Shown: piece by piece, positions 43,828-48,285 of the stretch
How the letters are laid out: the number at the start of each line of letters is the position of its first letter
Numbering within the stretch: the first letter of the stretch is position 1
Assembly: GCA_048213135.1 (NCBI GenBank)
Contig: PS015169.1
Coordinates: forward strand, 85,733-134,017
DNA length: 48,285 bases
Reading direction: 5' to 3'
Source: Reclinomonas americana ATCC 50394
Lineage: Eukaryota; Jakobida; Jakobea; Jakobida
Program-made: the position numbers and the translations under genes
The notes under the pieces: generated by a model
The model's database searches: none
What the model was told of the DNA's origin: nothing
Seen by the model: the letters and a program-made list of their open reading frames with translations, nothing else

Positions 43828-46800
43828 GTTTAGTCCTCCTCTTTCCCAACTTGCTCGTTCCGCTTCCAGTCTGCCACTTGCAGACTCTGTCTCCATCGCT
43901 CTCTATTCCCCTCCTTTTTGGCTCTCTTCTGCTTCTTCACTTGCTCCCGTTTTTCTTCCTCATTTTCCGTCGTGCGTTGCTTTCCCTACCCTCTCGTGCT
44001 CGTCGCCCCGCTCGCTCACTGCCCATTTCCCCGCATACACTGCTGTCTTAATATCCCCTTCCCTTACTTTCTGTCTCTCTTGCTCCTATTCTCGTACTCG
44101 TCGTTGCTCACTGCCGCACTCTCTTGGTTTCCCTATATCCCCTCGTGTGTTACTTCTCACGCCTTCCGGCTTTCCTCTGCTTGCTGTTATGCTCGTTGTT
44201 CCACTGACTCGCTGTCTGTTTCTTCTCGTGCGCTGCTCAATTCATATTTCCCCTTCATTTTTATTTTATGGCTCTCGTGTGCCTCTTCAGTTCTCGTTGT
44301 CTCGCACTGCGTCTCTCTCTGTTGCCCTTCTCGGCTTAACCCCTTTCCGTTCCCCCTCACCTCTCCTCGCTTCTCCCTCGCCCTCACCACCGATTCCCCC
44401 ACAGCGAGGAACAACTCTCCTCGCACCTCGAAGCAACGCTGCAGCAACTGACCGACGTGAAAGCCAGCGAGCAAAGATTACAAGAGTACGTTCATGCGCG
44501 GCAATTCTTGTATGTTCACCTGTCACTCATCGTAAGAACACAGAGAACTCTCTGCACTGCGCGAGGAACGCAACAATCTTTCCACCAACTGCCAGGGCCT
44601 GAGCGACATGGTGGCGAGTCTCACCGATGAGCTGCGCAATTCACAGGTTAGCTATCTCTCACTCCCACTCTCGCCCCGTCCATACTCCTTCGATTTATAT
44701 AATCTCTCACCCCCTCTCCCCTCCTTCCTTCTCTTGTCTTTCTTTCCCCCTCCCTTTCCCTCCTTCTCTCTCATACCACAGCACGCTGGCGCACTCGCCG
44801 CCCTCCGCCAAACACACATTAATGACATGGAGACACTGCGTGAGAAATTCGCCGCGGAGAAGCGCCAGCTCCTGGCCTCCATCGGTGCGTGCCATGCCCG
44901 TATATCTCTGAGCGTCGTGCTCAAGACCTGACTTTATTCCACAGCGGCCACCGGCTCACGTGGCGCCGACTCTCCCGCCCCGCTGCACGAGGAGCGCGCC
45001 AAGTCGTTGGCGGAGGAGGAAACGAGGCGGCTGCGGGTGCTGGCCATGGAATTGGAGCAGCAGTTGGAGGATTCGGAGAGGAGGCGGTCGATGAGTGATC
45101 AGATGTGCGAGTCGATGCGGGAGGAGGTGGAGAGGTTGACACAGGAGTTGTTGGTGAGTGATCAGGGGGGAGAAGGGTGAAGGGAGAAGGGGGAAGGGGG
45201 AAAGGAGGGAAGGGTGAAGGGGAAAAGGAGGGAAGGGTGAAGGGAAAGACGGAGGAGAGATGGAGATGGACAAAAGTCATGGAATTGACGTGTGTCAACT
45301 GCTTAGCGTGGGACTCAGAAACTGTCACAATGTTGCCCATTTTGAAAGCGATATCTTGTCGTGTGCTCTGTCTCTCTGATTGACTGTACTTCCCAGGCCT
45401 CTTCTGTACTGTGCTCTGGTATGTGCTCTCTCTCTCTCTCTCTCTCTCTCTGTGAGTGAGACCTGACACTGCTGTTCACTGTTCTATGATGTATTTTCTC
45501 AACAACACGCTCATGCATTCTGCCTTTTAGAGGGATTCGCAGACGCTTCACTGCGCTGTATGCTCTGCGTGCTCTCCAATCGTGCTCGTTCTTTCACTCA
45601 TGCTCTCTGTCATGTCTCCTTGTTTCTCTTCAATGCACAATATTCATCTCTCTTTCTCTCCCTGTCCATCCTCTCTCTTGTCTTTCTCTCTGTCGTGCTC
45701 ACTTTCGCACAAGCATATCTTGCTCACTCTCACTCTCTGTCTAGCTCTCTGTCCTTGTCTTGTCTGTCTCTATCCGTGTCTCTGTCTGTCCTTCTCTCTC
45801 CCGCACACATTCTCTTGCTCTTTCTCTCCTTGGCTTTCTCTCTGTCTCTGTCTATCTGTCTCCTCATTCGCACACCCGCATGGAATGTCGCCTCAGGTTT
45901 ACGAATGCTAACTTGGTTTTGCTTGTGTCATTCACCCTTTCGGTGTTCTTGATATCTTTCCGCTTCCCTTCCCCCAAACCAACACACGCACACCTCGGTG
46001 GTCTTTCCTGTCCTCTCTCGAATGCACCCTGTGTTATACGGCACTATGCTGTTCTCTTCACTTCGCTCTCAACAATTTCCTTTGTCGAATTTGCTGTAAT
46101 CCACTCTATTCATCCTTTTGCTGACTTTTTGCACGCAGACTCTCGAGGCCGTCACCGGAACCGCCGACGGCAGTGCAGTGGATGCCATAGGTACGTCGCC
46201 TGCTTAAATCTCCGCCCTTTTCGCAACCCCCCTCACCTCACTCTCCCACCCGCAGTAATTGAAGAGCGCGTCCATGCACTGCGAGAGACCTACACGAAGC
46301 AGCTCGCGTCGGTGACCAAGGTCCGTGCCTTGCATCGCCAAAGGAGACGATGGTCGCCGCTCATTCGTTCTTCTTTGGTGCAGTTGCTGGCTTCACGGGG
46401 CGGCGACGAAGCCATGTCGATGACCGAAGTACTGTCGCTCATGCAAGAGCAGTGTGAAGGGTTGCAGGTGCGAGTGAGCAGAGTTTGGCAAGTTCTTGCT
46501 TGATTTGCTGCTGACCACCGTGCGTTCCCATAGCGATCGAATCGCGAGCTCATCGATGCAGGACGCCGAATGCAAGCCGCGTTGCAAACAACGAAACAGC
46601 AGCGGTGTGTATATATGGAGAACTTCCTCTGTGCGATATGGGTGCCTGAACATGCTCTGGCAGGGACGTGAAAGTCGCCGATCTGGTCGACGTCGAGGAC
46701 TATTATGTCGGGCAGCTGGAGCTGTGGAAGGGCGAGCTTGAGCATGCAGTGGTGTGTGTTCTATCATCCTCCGTCTCTTTCTTCATAATTTAACTTTCTC

Positions 46801-47347
46801 CTTTGGCAGACCAACGCCGCCAGGATGCAGCACGAATGCCGCGTGCTGGACTCGCAGCTACGCGAGGCCTCGGCTCACATTCGTCAGTTGGAGAGCGAGC
46901 GCACGGCGCGTGTGAACGAGGCAGAGAGACTGCATGTCGCGTGGAGCAAGGAGGTGATGCACGCGTAATGCTACGGATGGAGAGCGAGGGACTCATTGTG
47001 TGCGTGTCTGTGGGGCAGCGCGACGAGTTGTGGACGCAGATTTACGCGCTCAACGAGAAGAAGCACGTGTCAACTCGCAACACGGCAACGGATACTAATG
47101 GTGAGCAGGTGCAGGGAGGTAGTATTACTGTGTGTGCCTCTCATCGACGTTGTGCGCGTTCAGGTTTAATGATGGATGAGACACTACGATTGGTTCGTCG
47201 GGTTGTCGGAATGCTTGTCCTCTCTGCATGGCTCATTTTGAGTGCGTCGCGGTGCAGGAGGATCAATACCGTGTCCTGGTCGACGAGTGCAGCAACCTGC
47301 GACAAGATCTCGCGGTGATGGAGGCGGTTCGTGTGCAGAGTATTTGA
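41961..47347 (+). CDS. Long coiled-coil protein, unidentified
   Basis: Multi-exon gene whose visible exons splice in frame. A possible start (MSSV, 41961) is separated by a gap-containing intron from the exon 42651-42769 (FTINGHSPNPTT to MEID). Then come 42830-42950 (LVAVYQQLESVESIIQHTDH), 43016-43191, 44404-44488, 44542-44646, 44783-44884, 44945-45153, 46139-46189, 46256-46320, 46384-46467, 46534-46603, about 46666-46748, 46811-46953, about 47020-47070 and 47263-47347. Nearly every exon reads as heptad coiled coil, for example ELETARRELQDTVNALRQQV and AMELEQQLEDSERRRS. The N-terminus is Ser/Pro-rich. The stop at 47345 (EAVRVQSI) is likely but a donor at GCG|GTTCGT could extend the gene. Coiled coils of this kind serve in cytoskeletal, centrosomal or tethering proteins; I cannot say which. 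Confidence 0.62.
41985..42645 (+). repeat. (CTCA)n/(CT)n intron with gap
   Basis: CT and CTCA tracts around an N run at 42134-42600, ending at the acceptor before 42651. It is pyrimidine-rich on the sense strand. Confidence 0.9.
43192..44403 (+). other. 1.2-kb intron of the coiled-coil gene
   Basis: Starts GTGAGTG with about 45 purine-rich bases (GGGGGAGGGGAGGG), then over 1 kb of irregular CT-rich DNA with recurrent TGGCTCTC and GTGCGTTGCTT phrases. No gene is seen. Confidence 0.7.
45154..46138 (+). other. 1-kb intron of the coiled-coil gene
   Basis: The first 115 bases are purine-rich (GGGAGAAGGG, GAAGGGGGAAAGG). Then come (CT)n at 45429-45452 and irregular CT-rich DNA to about 45890; the last 240 bases are mixed. 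No gene is seen. Confidence 0.7.
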
Positions 47348-48285
47348 CAGCATGGCGTCTGTTGTCGTCTGTCTTCACAACTGCTGCACGAATCATACAT
47401 GTTGTGGTGACGAGCACTTTGTAGGTACTCTTAGCAGTCGCACTTGCACTCACAGTTCATTCTTTCCCACACACCTCCGCTCGTTCACAGTTACTTCCGC
47501 AAATGTGCAGTCTTTCTCACGCATGTATGAACTCTTCTTGTATATTCACCCACACAGACACTCAGTTATTCACTCAATCTCGCATATGCTTGCACTTCAG
47601 TTGTGCAGACACTCAGCTGTTCATCCGCTTTATTTCTCGCGAAACTCTTCTTGTATTCAAACACACAGACACTCAGTTATTCATCCACTCTCGCATATTC
47701 TTGCACTTCAGCTGTGCAGACACTCATCTGTTCATCCGCTTTAATTCTCGCCGCGAAGCTGTTGACATTCATCTGTATCTCCGTCTCACTAGCCGATCAC
47801 TTGCTGTACTGTCAGCCACAGACACTTCACTCTCACACGCACGTGCACTCTTACAGAGCAGCTATGTAGGCACTCAGCTGTTCGTCCACTCGCACACGTC
47901 TCCATTCTTGCATATCCACCCACACAGACACCCAGCAATTCATATACTCTCACACGCGGGTCCATTCTTGTCGAGCAGCTAAGCAGACACGATTCTGTTC
48001 TCCGTCTCACTAGCCGATCGCGTGTGCAATGCCTGCCACAAACACTCAGCTGTTCATCCACTAACACACGCGTCTCTTCCTGCTTGTCCACCAAGAGTGA
48101 CACTCCACTTTCACACGCACTTCACCTCTTGTCGCGCCTATGGAGACAGTTAGCTGTTCATGCACTCGAGAACTTGCTCGTTCCCTGCGTGCTTTCCAAT
48201 ATGTGCACTCCCTTCTTTCGTGTTTCCCTCTGTTGTTATCGACACCGTTAGTTCTCTCTTTCTCTCTCGCTCTCTCTCTCTCTCT
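47348..48285. repeat. Degenerate tandem repeats to the window end
   Basis: Two clear copies of a 117-base unit start at about 47531 and 47648, sharing CTTCTTGTAT, CACACAGACACTCAGTTATT, CAGACACTCA and TTCATCCGCTTTA. Decayed copies with TCAGCTGTTC and CATTCTTG phrases continue to 48190. CCGTCTCACTAGCCGATC occurs at about 47780 and 48001. The window ends in (CT)n. No coding sequence is supported here. Confidence 0.75.

Noticed and set aside
1-48285. tRNA, rRNA, transposase or reverse-transcriptase genes
   Set aside because: I looked for typical motifs and for terminal repeats and found none; repeats here are simple or minisatellite.

Overview
This is a piece of nuclear DNA from an intron-rich eukaryote, read with the standard genetic code (TAA, TAG and TGA all end recognisable genes). 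Nearly every recognisable gene is split by GT-AG introns. Most introns are 60-180 bases, but many of 0.3-1.4 kb are packed with simple repeats and minisatellites. Coding sequence is GC-rich with alanine/proline-rich linkers, and genes sit close together on both strands. This fits a free-living protist better than an animal, plant or yeast, but I cannot name the lineage. Fourteen runs of N interrupt the window, and most lie in low-complexity introns.

Layout, left to right. A possible coiled-coil exon of an upstream gene touches base 1. 244-2368 (+) is a three-histidine-cluster fatty acid/sterol hydroxylase. 2450-3316 (-) is a CDP-alcohol phosphotransferase that converges on it. 3918-11745 (+) is a large PH-domain protein with low-complexity linkers. 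11949-18263 (-) is a complete ten-exon SMC4 (condensin) gene. It shares a 268-base intergenic region, with E2F-like and Myb-like sites, with a tiny predicted membrane protein (18532-18836, +). 19301-27118 (-) is a Pro/Gly/Tyr-rich protein with acidic WxxF, FxxF and DPF motifs typical of clathrin-adaptor accessory proteins; both ends run into gaps. 27677-32924 (+) is a cholinesterase-type carboxylesterase. 33460-33805 (+) is a small secreted Asp-rich protein, followed 57 bases later by a dynamin-family GTPase (33863-36673, +). 36878-37591 (-) is a single-exon ankyrin-repeat protein. 38313-39028 and 39582-40542 (+) are two tandem membrane-anchored RING-type proteins with the same exon phases. 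About 42 kb to 47347 (+) is a long coiled-coil protein, followed by degenerate tandem repeats to the end.

No operon-like logic is expected or seen. There is a loose membrane theme: lipid hydroxylase, phosphotransferase, PH protein, adaptor-accessory protein, dynamin and membrane RING proteins. This may be coincidence.

The most unusual feature is in the long introns. About half run from a purine-rich 5' part to a pyrimidine-rich 3' part on the sense strand, on both genomic strands, and I saw none with the reverse order. The two arms could pair and loop the intron out. Other points of interest are an array of phase-0 micro-exons, a 23-bp minisatellite whose every unit looks like a 3' splice site, a probable 7-base micro-exon in the dynamin gene, a tandem RING duplication with one decayed zinc site, and an apparent frameshift in a C-run of the esterase.
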